This document shows, one piece after another, positions 1-6,564 of a stretch of DNA of 15,156 nt. The DNA lies in NCBI GenBank assembly GCA_034428635.1, contig DAOUHR010000137.1, positions 1 to 15,156 on the forward strand. The letters are read 5' to 3'. Position 1 is the first letter of the stretch. Each line of letters starts with the position of its first letter. The notes beneath the pieces are model-generated. The model worked only from the letters and a program-made list of their open reading frames with translations. It ran no database searches and had not been told where the DNA came from. This DNA is from Bin22 sp034428635 (lineage in GTDB: Bacteria > Chloroflexota > Dehalococcoidia > Lucifugimonadales > UBA3495). Both the position numbers and the translations under genes were made by a program.

Positions 1-771
1 GGGTACTGGCTGTTCGTGGATGTGCGGAGGGAACCGGGGGCTATCTTCAAGTTAACGCCGGGTGGCGCACCTGAGATTTGCCGGGAGCCCAGCAACGGGT
101 CTAACGGGTTGACGTTTGACCTGGATGGCCGGCTGGTTATGTGCGAGGGCGACGGGCGCAGGATGAGCCGGCGGGAGCATGATGGGTCCATAGTGCCGCT
201 GGCGGAGCAGTGGGATGGAAAGCGGCTTAACCGGCCGAACGACGTGGTGTGCCACTCCGATGGGAGCATTTATTTCACGAATCCCGGCGGTCGGGTGCCG
301 CCGGAGGAGAGGGAAATAGACTTTAGCGGCGTTCATCGCATAGCGCCGGACGGCACGGTGACGGCTGTGGTCACCGATACAGAATACCCCAACGGGCTGG
401 CCTTTTCCCCAGACGAGAGCATACTTTACGTTACCAATACCCGGGAGCGGATGTATATTGCTGCTTATGACGTGCTGACGGATGGGTCGACGACTAACGG
501 ACGGGTATTCGCGGACATGTCGTCGGACGAACCGGACGGGGTGCCCGACGGGATGAAAGTGGACTCGGCAGGCAGGGTTTACAGCACTGGGCCTGGCGGG
601 TGCTGGGTGTTTGAGCCGGACGGAACACAGATGGGGATTATCCGGTTGCCGGAGATTCCCGCCAACTGCGCCTGGGGCGGCGAAGATAACCGGACCATGT
701 TCTTTACGGCCCGGACCTCCGTGTACACCCTGCGGATGAAGACTGCGGGGATTTCGCCGTGGCGTGGATAG
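1..771 (+). CDS. SMP-30/gluconolactonase-like beta-propeller protein, 5'-truncated
   Basis: This is the C-terminal part of an SMP-30/gluconolactonase/LRE-family six-bladed propeller; the frame is open from base 1, so the true start lies upstream. Counting from the GTG at 16, I see RPND (73-76), YPNGLAFSPDE (124-134) and PDGMKVD (177-183). These correspond to the Asn, Asn and Asp that bind the divalent metal in this family. The glutamate ligand expected near the N-terminus would be outside the window. Members hydrolyse sugar lactones or other lactones and esters; the substrate here cannot be told. The GTG at 16 could be read as a start, but the residues before it (YWLFVDV) continue a plausible propeller strand. 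The gene ends with TAG 68 bases before the fluoride channel gene. The family call is confident; the reaction is inferred only. Confidence 0.88.
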   Translation, partial: GYWLFVDVRREPGAIFKLTPGGAPEICREPSNGSNGLTFDLDGRLVMCEGDGRRMSRREHDGSIVPLAEQWDGKRLNRPNDVVCHSDGSIYFTNPGGRVPPEEREIDFSGVHRIAPDGTVTAVVTDTEYPNGLAFSPDESILYVTNTRERMYIAAYDVLTDGSTTNGRVFADMSSDEPDGVPDGMKVDSAGRVYSTGPGGCWVFEPDGTQMGIIRLPEIPANCAWGGEDNRTMFFTARTSVYTLRMKTAGISPWRG

Positions 772-839
772 GCCCAAGTATTGCAGGTGGCAGGATTGGC
801 ATCTGTGATTATGCATACGCAGCGCAATAGTTCCGGCTT

Positions 840-1211
840 ATGATCTGGATCCTTGTCGCTGCCGGAGGCGCCGTCGGAACCCTGCTTCGCTTTTCCGCAG
901 GGAGGCTGGCCATCCACCTGCTGGGCCCCGGTACCGTTTGGGGGACCTTCTTCGTCAACGTCACCGGGTCTTTTGCACTGGGGTTTTTCCTGGCGTATGC
1001 GCTGCAGCGGGGCGAGATTTCGGGGGATGTGCGGTCGATGGTGGCTATCGGGTTGCTTGGTGGGTACACCACCTTCTCCACCCTCAGTTATGACACGATA
1101 AGGCTGTTAGAGTCCGGGGAATTGACCCGGGCCGGAATCAACATTGCGGCCAACCTGGCGCTGGGGCTGGCGGCGGCTTTCCTGGGGGTCCTTTCCGGGC
1201 GGGCGGTGTGA
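840..1211 (+). CDS. crcB: Fluoride ion channel FluC/CrcB
   Basis: This 123-residue membrane protein has the usual CrcB/FluC length and motifs: an N-terminal glycine-rich GGAVGTLLRF (9-18), WGTFFVNVTGSFALGF (34-49) with the pore Asn at 40, and GLLGGYTTFSTLSYD (71-85). It has four hydrophobic segments. FluC proteins form dual-topology dimers that export fluoride and protect cytoplasmic enzymes. One gene is present, consistent with a homodimer. In the Phe-box motif, usually TTFSTFS, the second Phe is Leu (residue 82), while F79 is kept. The ATG at 840 has no strong ribosome site before it. I looked for a fluoride riboswitch upstream and could not recognise one. A hairpin with a T-run follows at 1260-1294. 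Confidence 0.93.
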   Translation: MIWILVAAGGAVGTLLRFSAGRLAIHLLGPGTVWGTFFVNVTGSFALGFFLAYALQRGEISGDVRSMVAIGLLGGYTTFSTLSYDTIRLLESGELTRAGINIAANLALGLAAAFLGVLSGRAV

Positions 1212-1259
1212 AAGAGGGAGTCGGTCAAGTTCTTGTTAGGGAAAGGGCCCGATGTTACA

Positions 1260-1294
1260 CTGGTTGTGAAATGCTTCACCAGCGTTTTTCCTCT
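1260..1294 (+). terminator. Probable intrinsic terminator after crcB
   Basis: GTGAA (1266-1270) pairs with TTCAC (1275-1279) around a four-base loop. The outer CTG (1260-1262) and CAG (1280-1282) can extend the stem across a small bulge. CG and TTTTT (1285-1289) follow. The stem is short, so termination may be partial. Confidence 0.4.
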
Positions 1295-1296
1295 TA

Positions 1297-1324
1297 TTGA
1301 CCCTTAAGGCACCTCCGCTATTGT
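1297..1324 (+). promoter_or_regulatory. Sigma-70-type promoter for the PAC2 gene
   Basis: TTGACC (1297-1302) lies 16 bases before TATTGT (1319-1324), giving an expected start near 1331 and a leader of about 32 bases. It sits just after the putative crcB terminator, which suits a new transcription unit. Confidence 0.45.
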
Positions 1325-1362
1325 GACCCGCACCAACGGGAATTTTCCATGGGGGCCGGGCA

Positions 1363-2262
1363 ATGAACCACTTGATAGTCCACCAGAAGCCTGAGACCAA
1401 GTTTGATCATCTTATCGTTGCCTTTTCCGGCTGGCCCGACGCCGGAGAGAGCGCTACCTCTACTGTAAAATACATGGTGCGCCAGCTTGAGGCCACCAAG
1501 TTCGCCGAGATTGACCCAGAAGAGTTTTACGACTTTACACAGGAACGACCCAGGTCGTACCGGACACGGGACGGCCGCCGGCGGGTGCGTTGGCCGGCCA
1601 ACGAGTTTTACACCTGGCAGGCGCCCCAACCGCTGGCGGATGATACCGCGAAGGGCGCCCTGTTTTTCATCGGCGTGGAACCCAACCTGAAGTGGCGTAC
1701 CTTTTCGGAGACCATTGCCAACCTGGCCCTGGACCTGGGGGTGAAGACGGTGGTGCACCTGGGGGCACTGCTGGACGCCGTCCCACATACCCGCCAAGTT
1801 AAGCTGACCGGTTCATCCACCCAGCCATTGCTGCAGGAAGCCCTGCAGTCGTCCAACATTGGCACGTCCAACTACCAGGGGCCTACGGGCATCAGCACGG
1901 CGGTGATGGATACCTGCACCAAGAAGGGAATGAGTTACGCCTCCCTGTGGGGTCACACGTCCCACTACCTACAGGCGGCGCCCAACTATCGGGTGTGTTA
2001 TACACTGGCCGATCACATTTCCCGGGTTTTGAAGCTTCCGGTCGGCTTGAAGGAATTGCGCTCCGCTGCCGAGACCTTCGACCAGGAAGTGATGCAGGCC
2101 ATTGAAAAGGACGAGCAGCTAGCAAACTACGTCCGCAAACTGGAAGACCGGTACGATGAATCGGTGGTGGATACCCCTATGCCGGAACCGGCTGAGGTTG
2201 TACTGGAATTGGAACAGTTCCTGCGGTCGGAACAGCGACGGAACATGGGTGGAGCCGGCTGA
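1363..2262 (+). CDS. PAC2 family protein (proteasome assembly chaperone-like)
   Basis: This 299-residue protein belongs to the bacterial PAC2 family, which resembles the eukaryotic proteasome assembly chaperone PAC2. Visible motifs are AFSGWPDAGES (20-30), LGALLDAVPHTR (133-144), a YQGPTGIS segment and SLWGHTSHYLQAAPN, followed by a charged helical C-terminus with DEQLANYVRKLEDRYDE. This is the layout seen in actinobacterial and archaeal members, in which the PAC2 domain fills about the first 210 residues. The molecular role of the bacterial proteins is not settled; a link to the proteasome or protein quality control is an inference. No proteasome gene is in the window. The ATG at 1363 follows a G-rich stretch (1351-1360) rather than a clear ribosome site. 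Endonuclease III follows about 60 bases downstream and may be cotranscribed. Confidence 0.88.
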   Translation: MNHLIVHQKPETKFDHLIVAFSGWPDAGESATSTVKYMVRQLEATKFAEIDPEEFYDFTQERPRSYRTRDGRRRVRWPANEFYTWQAPQPLADDTAKGALFFIGVEPNLKWRTFSETIANLALDLGVKTVVHLGALLDAVPHTRQVKLTGSSTQPLLQEALQSSNIGTSNYQGPTGISTAVMDTCTKKGMSYASLWGHTSHYLQAAPNYRVCYTLADHISRVLKLPVGLKELRSAAETFDQEVMQAIEKDEQLANYVRKLEDRYDESVVDTPMPEPAEVVLELEQFLRSEQRRNMGGAG

Positions 2263-2310
2263 CAAGCCGAGGGGCGTCATTGTGCCCCAGGGCAAAAGGC
2301 AGATCTGCGC

Positions 2311-2314
2311 GGAG
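2311..2314 (+). promoter_or_regulatory. Ribosome site deciding the nth start
   Basis: GGAG lies 7 bases before GTG at 2322 but only 4 bases before TTG at 2319, so the GTG is the better start. Confidence 0.45.
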
Positions 2315-2321
2315 ATAATTG

Positions 2322-3182
2322 GTGACTACTACCGATAAGCCTGGAAGGCAGAGGACGTCGACGAAAGCTGGCCAGGCGCCGCCCCGCCGGCGTAGTAGAA
2401 AGAAGGCCGCTCCGTCCATACCCGTTCACGACGCCATCAAGCTGATGACGGCGGAGTACGGTCCCTTCCCCGAAGAACCGCGCCTTGACCCCATCCACGA
2501 ATTAACCTTCACGATCCTGTCCCAACACACCTCGGACACAAACTCGGAACGAGCTTTTCGCAGCTTGATGCAGCGATTTGGCTCGCTGGATGCGGTGGCC
2601 GAGGGGGACGTAGCCGAGATTGAGGAGGCGATCAGCGTCGGCGGGCTGGCCAAGGTCAAGGCTCCGAGAATCAAGGAAGTCCTGGGCAAGATTATTGAAT
2701 TGAATGGCTCGCTGGACTTGTCCTTCCTTCGGGAAATGCCACTGGCGGAAGCCAAGGCCTGGCTGCGGCAGCTGCCTGGCATTGGGCCCAAGTCTGCTGG
2801 GATTATCTTGAGTTTTTCGCTGGGCATGCCGGCCATGGCCATCGACACGCATATCTACCGGGTTTCCCAGAGATTGGCGCTTATCGGCCCAAAGGTGACG
2901 GCAGACAAGGCCCACGACCTGCTGGAAGAGGCGGTGGAACCAGAGCAGGTGTACCCCTTCCACCAGGCGTTTATCAACCACGGCCGCCTGGTCTGCAAGG
3001 CCCTGCGCCCCCGGTGCCAGGAGTGCGTGGTGGGGCATGGCTGCCCCTCGAAAGACGGCTTCATCAAAGCGGCGGAGAAGGAAGCCAGGGCCGCGGAACG
3101 GGCTAAAGCAAGGAAAGGCAAGGCTCCGACAAGGCCACGCAAGGCAGCGGCGCAGGCTCCTCATGCCTATCCGGAAGTTTAG
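2322..3182 (+). CDS. nth: Endonuclease III (DNA glycosylase/AP lyase)
   Basis: This base-excision repair enzyme removes oxidised pyrimidines and cleaves the abasic strand. Residues are counted from the TTG at 2319. The helix-hairpin-helix LPGIGPKSA (152-160) carries the catalytic Lys158. The following IDTHIYRV (175-182) carries the catalytic Asp176. The iron-sulphur loop is C226-x6-C233-x2-C236-x5-C242, exactly the Nth spacing. The fold begins around residue 36. Before it is a basic Arg/Lys-rich tail of about 30 residues, and after the cluster a second Lys/Ala/Arg-rich tail of about 40 residues, so the protein is longer than E. coli Nth (211 residues). The tails may help non-specific DNA binding, which is an inference. 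MutY is unlikely, because the protein is short and lacks the MutT-like C-terminal domain. Confidence 0.93.
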   Translation: MTTTDKPGRQRTSTKAGQAPPRRRSRKKAAPSIPVHDAIKLMTAEYGPFPEEPRLDPIHELTFTILSQHTSDTNSERAFRSLMQRFGSLDAVAEGDVAEIEEAISVGGLAKVKAPRIKEVLGKIIELNGSLDLSFLREMPLAEAKAWLRQLPGIGPKSAGIILSFSLGMPAMAIDTHIYRVSQRLALIGPKVTADKAHDLLEEAVEPEQVYPFHQAFINHGRLVCKALRPRCQECVVGHGCPSKDGFIKAAEKEARAAERAKARKGKAPTRPRKAAAQAPHAYPEV

Positions 3183-3343
3183 GCAGGGGAAAGGACAGTT
3201 GCGGAGAGCCAAAGCTACCGCGTAAATTTTCGACTTCCCCAGGTCAAGTGATTGGCCCTCCAGACGCCATTGCGAGTTCGGGTCTGCGATAGCACTCCAA
3301 AGCAGATGGCCTGGACCGGCGCAATCAATTGCAGGTAAGCGAG

Positions 3344-3362
3344 GGCGGGCTTGGAGCCCGCC
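3344..3362. repeat. GC-rich palindrome, REP-like
   Basis: GGCGGGCT (3344-3351) is perfectly complementary to AGCCCGCC (3355-3362) around a 3-base loop. It lies about 160 bases after nth with no T-run, so it looks more like a dispersed palindrome than a terminator. It may still protect the 3' end of the nth transcript. The rest of 3183-3408 shows no gene that I can support. Confidence 0.5.
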
Positions 3363-3408
3363 TCTACGGGCCAAGAAGCACCTGAGCCGGAACGCTACCT
3401 CGGGGCTA

Positions 3409-3563
3409 CAGGGTCTTTCGATTTTCCCTCTCCCCTGGTGGGAGAGGGTTAGGGTGAGGGGGGCGTTCTTCGGCCAGATGACTCGTTGCCTTGCACTTTC
3501 ACCCCCATCCTAACCTTCCCCCATCAAGGGGGAAGGGACATCTTGGAAAATCGAAAGACCCTG
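3409..3563. mobile_element. MITE-like non-coding element with 19-base perfect terminal inverted repeats
   Basis: The ends 3409-3427 and 3545-3563 are perfect 19-base inverted repeats (outer end CAGGGTCTTTCG). Inside are two hairpins. CCCTCTCCC (3426-3434) pairs with GGGAGAGGG (3440-3448), and CCTTCCCCC (3514-3522) pairs with GGGGGAAGG (3528-3536). The second half reads as a diverged inverted copy of the first. Near-identical 11-mers flank it: CTCGGGGCTAC (3399-3409) and CTCGGGTCTAC (3564-3574), matching at 10 of 11 bases, a possible target-site duplication. No open frame for a transposase is present, so movement would need an enzyme from elsewhere. It lies 18 bases before the -35 box of the tRNA-Glu promoter. 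Confidence 0.7.
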
Positions 3564-3581
3564 CTCGGGTCTACCATATGA

Positions 3582-3610
3582 TTGGCATGGAAGCTCCGTT
3601 GTAGTAGAAT
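3582..3610 (+). promoter_or_regulatory. Promoter of tRNA-Glu
   Basis: TTGGCA (3582-3587) is followed after exactly 17 bases by TAGAAT (3605-3610). The expected start near 3617 is a few bases before the tRNA 5' end at 3621. Confidence 0.7.
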
Positions 3611-3620
3611 GTTGAGGTGT

Positions 3621-3698
3621 GCCCCGGTCGTCTAGCCAGGTTAGGACGCCACCCTTTCAAGGTGGAGTTCATGGGATCGAAGCCCATCCGGGGTACCA
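3621..3698 (+). tRNA. tRNA-Glu (anticodon UUC)
   Basis: A full cloverleaf can be folded. The acceptor stem is GCCCCGG (3621-3627) with CCGGGGT (3688-3694). The D arm is GTC...GAC with GG in the loop. The anticodon stem is CCACC (3649-3653) with GGTGG (3661-3665) around CTTTCAA, giving anticodon TTC at 3656-3658. The T arm is ATGGG (3671-3675) with CCCAT (3683-3687). The discriminator is A3695 and CCA is encoded at 3696-3698. Two details are unusual: the first acceptor pair is G-U, and the T loop begins with A (ATCGAAG) rather than the usual T. No clear terminator follows within about 120 bases. Confidence 0.95.
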
Positions 3699-3821
3699 AG
3701 CCTTCCCACCGGCAACTTTGGCACCCCTCGCAACCTCTGCATCATCCTCACTCTTAATTGTTTAGGGCCTTGAGCGGGTCGATACGGCCCATAAGTCCCG
3801 TGACCAGGCCTTGAAGGACGT

Positions 3822-5291
3822 ATGGCACTGAGAAACGGTCTTTTGCGATTCAATCGTATCCTTGGCAGGGAGACGTCGACCGAAACCAGGGAGCCTGTGG
3901 CCGATACGATTTGCCCCCGCTGTGGCGCCAGCATTCCTCGTTCCAGGCGTTGTCCTGCGTGTAACCACCCCACTTTTTCATTGCCCGGCTGGGCTCTTTC
4001 GAGTCGCGAACGGCGCTTAATCACGAAGAAGCGCCTGATCATCAGCGGATGCCTGCTGGCAGTCCTAGTGTTTGCATTCTGGCTCAATTACCCCTTCCTT
4101 CCCAATTACGGCATTCTGCTTTTCAACAGGCCCACTACTGAAGCCTCGTCGAATTCGACCTTTGAGCGGTGGTCTATGGCCGGTGGCGATCTAGCGCAAA
4201 GGAAGATGGTAGCTGACGCGGGCAATTCCCAGTCACTTCCGGCCGGAAAGGTCCGGTGGAGCGTACCAACAGGTGAAGGAACCCGAGCGGGGCCAATAGT
4301 GGCTGATGGCGTGGTGTACCAGGGCGCCTATTTCAAGATTGTGGCACTGGACGCCGATACAGGCGAAGTCATCTGGTCGCAGCCCGCTTCAGGCCCTCTA
4401 CAGGCTTCCCTGGCCCTGGCAGAAGGAAGGTTATACGCCGGGTTCCTGGACCACCGGGTAAGGGCCCTCGAGCCTGAAACGGGTGAAGTCATTTGGGAAT
4501 TCAAGACCGGGGATATCATCACCAGTTCCCCGGTAGTGCATGACGGCATCCTCTACCTGGGGGCCTGGGATAACTTGCAATATGCCCTGGACGCGGCAAC
4601 CGGAGAGGTGATCTGGACGTACGAGGCGACGGACAAGGTAAGTTCACAAAGCCCGGTGGCTGACGGGATAATGGCGGTACCCGACAAGGGGGGCCGGGTT
4701 CACCTGCTGGACTCCCGGACCGGACAGAACAGGCTGGTCTACCGAACGCCCAAATCCACAAACGCGGCCCCGGTGATTGCCCACGACCAGGTGTATTTCG
4801 CCGCCGGCGGGCGGATTTATGCCATAGACGCCACGGAGAAGGAAGTGCCCGGGCAGTACCAGTTCAAACGGGTATGGGCCCAATTCTGGCTTTGGCAGGT
4901 TCCGGGAGTGCCCCGGCCGGCAGGGCAACAGGGAGGGCTATGGCGGTTCTCGCCAGACGGGGCGGATTCCACTATTGTGGCCTCGCCAGCGGTAACCGAC
5001 ACGCGGCTCTACGTGGGTGACCTGGATGGGCGGCTGTACGCAATTGACCCGGCCACAGGAAGTGAACATTGGCGGTTTGAAGCTGAAGGAGGGATCTACG
5101 CCTCTCCAATAGTCGTAGGGAGCACGGTGTACATTGCCACCCAGAAGGGGCAAGTCTACGCCATCAACGGCGATTCGGGAGAGGAATTGTGGAGCCTGAC
5201 GCTGGAGGCCGGGGTGAACGAACCCATGGCCTTCGCAGCAGGAGCGCTGTACGTTAGAACCGCCGATGGCGCGGTAGTGGCGATTGAATAG
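3822..5291 (+). CDS. Membrane-anchored PQQ-type beta-propeller protein with N-terminal zinc ribbon
   Basis: This 489-residue protein has three parts. Residues 31-47 form a zinc ribbon, CPRC (31-34) and CPAC (44-47). Residues about 71-89 form one hydrophobic membrane segment preceded by basic residues (RERRLITKKR), so the ribbon should be cytoplasmic and the rest outside. Residues about 140-489 form a PQQ-like/BamB-like propeller with repeats of the LDADTGEVIW type at 176-185, 216-225, 256-265, 408-417 and 448-457. The family includes scaffolds and quinoprotein dehydrogenases. I see no dehydrogenase active-site pattern, so a binding or scaffold role is more likely, which is an inference. AAGGA (3814-3818) lies 3 bases before the ATG. 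A small coiled-coil gene follows after 47 bases and may be cotranscribed. Confidence 0.85.
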   Translation: MALRNGLLRFNRILGRETSTETREPVADTICPRCGASIPRSRRCPACNHPTFSLPGWALSSRERRLITKKRLIISGCLLAVLVFAFWLNYPFLPNYGILLFNRPTTEASSNSTFERWSMAGGDLAQRKMVADAGNSQSLPAGKVRWSVPTGEGTRAGPIVADGVVYQGAYFKIVALDADTGEVIWSQPASGPLQASLALAEGRLYAGFLDHRVRALEPETGEVIWEFKTGDIITSSPVVHDGILYLGAWDNLQYALDAATGEVIWTYEATDKVSSQSPVADGIMAVPDKGGRVHLLDSRTGQNRLVYRTPKSTNAAPVIAHDQVYFAAGGRIYAIDATEKEVPGQYQFKRVWAQFWLWQVPGVPRPAGQQGGLWRFSPDGADSTIVASPAVTDTRLYVGDLDGRLYAIDPATGSEHWRFEAEGGIYASPIVVGSTVYIATQKGQVYAINGDSGEELWSLTLEAGVNEPMAFAAGALYVRTADGAVVAIE

Positions 5292-5324
5292 CTGGAATGT
5301 TGCAAGGCGCGGCGACGCGGGTCT

Positions 5325-5330
5325 AAGGAG
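5325..5330 (+). promoter_or_regulatory. Ribosome site for the TTG start at 5339
   Basis: AAGGAG lies 8 bases before TTG at 5339. It supports this non-ATG start. Confidence 0.6.
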
Positions 5331-5338
5331 ACCAAGCA

Positions 5339-5713
5339 TTGGGCACTGACGAGGCGGCTAACAGCCGGATTGACCAGGCCATTGAGCGGCTGGAACGGGA
5401 CAACAGGGAACTGAGGGAGGCGGTGGTCAGCCTTCAGAAACAGGTCCGGCAGCGGGAGTTGGATGCGGCGTATATGTACATCCATTCCAACTGGCTGTGG
5501 ATTCGCTGGTTCCTGGTACGGGATCAGGACCGGGCCGGCGACGATGCGGCGCTGTTGGAAAGGGCCCGGGCCGCCGAATCCACTGTCAGGGACAATTTAC
5601 CGCGAAGCCTTCGGTCGGTGCAGTTCGAGCCCGAACCCATGCAGGCAGCCTACCGGTGGCGAATTGAGACCACAGTTATTCTCAACCGGCACGGCTATAC
5701 CTTCTTTGACTGA
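5339..5713 (+). CDS. Small coiled-coil protein of unknown function
   Basis: This is a 124-residue protein I do not recognise. Residues about 10-42 have a heptad-like pattern rich in Glu, Arg and Leu (IERLERDNRELREAVVSLQKQ), predicting a coiled coil. A Trp/Tyr-rich segment follows (MYIHSNWLWIRWFLVRD, 46-62); it is amphipathic and may pack against a membrane or partner, though it is too charged for a certain transmembrane helix. The C-terminal half is a mixed globular sequence ending in GYTFFD. The TTG start has a good AAGGAG site. It lies 47 bases after the propeller gene with no terminator between, so the two may work together, for example through the coiled coil; this is inferred from position only. 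Confidence 0.7.
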   Translation: MGTDEAANSRIDQAIERLERDNRELREAVVSLQKQVRQRELDAAYMYIHSNWLWIRWFLVRDQDRAGDDAALLERARAAESTVRDNLPRSLRSVQFEPEPMQAAYRWRIETTVILNRHGYTFFD

Positions 5714-5808
5714 TCGTCCCCCTTTCGCCTAACCTCACCCCGCAGGGCTCGTTCGATTTTTCGCCAACCAACAGCGTTGTGATTCAGGTGTTTTCCCTGT
5801 TGGGGTAA

Positions 5809-5830
5809 GGGCAGACACGCAGGTCTGCCC
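5809..5830. repeat. GC-rich palindrome, REP-like or weak terminator
   Basis: GGGCAGAC (5809-5816) is perfectly complementary to GTCTGCCC (5823-5830) around a six-base loop. It lies about 95 bases after the coiled-coil gene. The downstream CTTCCG has no T-run, so rho-independent termination is doubtful. Confidence 0.5.
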
Positions 5831-5869
5831 CTTCCGTTCAGATTGCCCATGCCAACTTGTTGAAGGGGA

Positions 5870-5878
5870 TGGGATAAT
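5870..5878 (+). promoter_or_regulatory. Possible extended -10 promoter for the RHH-like gene
   Basis: TGG precedes GATAAT (5873-5878), an extended -10 arrangement, with no convincing -35 box. It would give a leader of about 65 bases before the ATG at 5951. Confidence 0.25.
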
Positions 5879-5950
5879 GGTCTATGCTCAATCCGACTCT
5901 TGGCCAGCCTGATGGTTGGCTGCCGGGAAATACTTTTGAGGAGTTGGGAA

Positions 5951-6136
5951 ATGGCGGGAGACAAGCAGACTTTCGAACTAGAGCTGAACCCGGACCAGAT
6001 GGCCTTTGTGACGGCGATGAAGGACAAGTACAGCCTGGCCGACGAGGGCAAGACCATGCGGATAATCATGGACTACCTGATTTCCAACGCCGAAGTCCAC
6101 GAAGCCGTATTCACCCAGGTGCGGTGCTTGCGTTGA
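5951..6136 (+). CDS. Small ribbon-helix-helix-like protein
   Basis: This 61-residue protein starts at ATG 5951, chosen because GAGGAG (5938-5943) lies 7 bases upstream; an upstream in-frame start at 5900 has no such site. It begins with a short alternating strand (TFELELNPDQ, 7-16), followed by two helical stretches (MAFVTAMKDKY and EGKTMRIIMDYLI). This strand-helix-helix layout is that of Arc/CopG-type DNA-binding proteins, which act as dimers. The segment HEAVFTQVRCLR ends the protein, with a single Cys at 59. No toxin-like gene is adjacent, so an antitoxin role is not supported. The fold is an inference from the pattern; the target is unknown. Confidence 0.6.
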   Translation: MAGDKQTFELELNPDQMAFVTAMKDKYSLADEGKTMRIIMDYLISNAEVHEAVFTQVRCLR

Positions 6137-6147
6137 GGGTAGTATTT

Positions 6148-6165
6148 CGCTCTTGGTCAAGAGCG
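6148..6165. terminator. Hairpin between converging genes
   Basis: CGCTCTT (6148-6154) pairs perfectly with AAGAGCG (6159-6165) around a four-base loop. It sits between the end of the RHH-like gene (6136) and the end of the minus-strand ORF (6170). There is no T-run on either strand, so termination is only suggested by position. Confidence 0.3.
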
Positions 6166-6169
6166 CAGC

Positions 6170-6463
6170 CTACCGAGAAACGGTTAAGTCCATGGGCATT
6201 TCGAGCCGGCCGGGTCCGTACCAGAAAATGGTAAGGAGTTCGTCCGGCACTTCTTTGTATCCCTGATCGTCATACGGTGCGAAGTACAGGAATCCCCTTC
6301 CTGACTTGGCCCATGACCAAACCGTTCTGATCAATGGAATTTCCGGGCAACTCAGATGCTCCCAATCTATGCCGGGCAGGGAACACGTGGTGGATTCTTC
6401 CGTAAGTGTCGGGCGGGGTGGACAATTGGGCTTCGGCATAGCATTACACTTCCACCCACCCAT
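6170..6463 (-). CDS. Hypothetical protein, weakly supported
   Basis: This is a 97-residue minus-strand frame I do not recognise. The second half (about residues 48-90) is rich in aromatic and acidic residues and looks protein-like, for example GRGFLYFAPYDDQGYKEVP and ELLTIFWYGPG. The first half contains several Cys and Pro and is less convincing. No ribosome site precedes the ATG at 6463; a later ATG (6439) also lacks one. It follows the aroQ-like gene on the same strand after 171 bases. It could be a real small gene or a remnant of a longer one. The plus-strand frame over the same bases is less protein-like. Confidence 0.4.
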   Translation of the reverse strand: MGGWKCNAMPKPNCPPRPTLTEESTTCSLPGIDWEHLSCPEIPLIRTVWSWAKSGRGFLYFAPYDDQGYKEVPDELLTIFWYGPGRLEMPMDLTVSR

Positions 6464-6564
6464 AGGAACTCAGCCGCAAGGTGCTTCAATCGGCGAGTAG
6501 CATCTCGCTAAATCTCTCACGGAGATCCGAGTGTGGCGCTTCTCCATGACCTCTTTCTTAAGCT

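Noticed and set aside
52..816. 254-codon minus-strand frame opposite the SMP-30-like gene
   Set aside because: His/Pro/Arg-rich translation typical of the complement of a GC-rich gene; the plus strand shows the family motifs.
772..839. Fluoride riboswitch before crcB
   Set aside because: The gap is only 68 bases and I could not match the conserved crcB-RNA core or its pseudoknot.
1233..1261. Promoter TTGTTA - 17 bases - TACACT
   Set aside because: Its start would fall inside the putative crcB terminator; the promoter at 1297-1324 is better placed and matches better.
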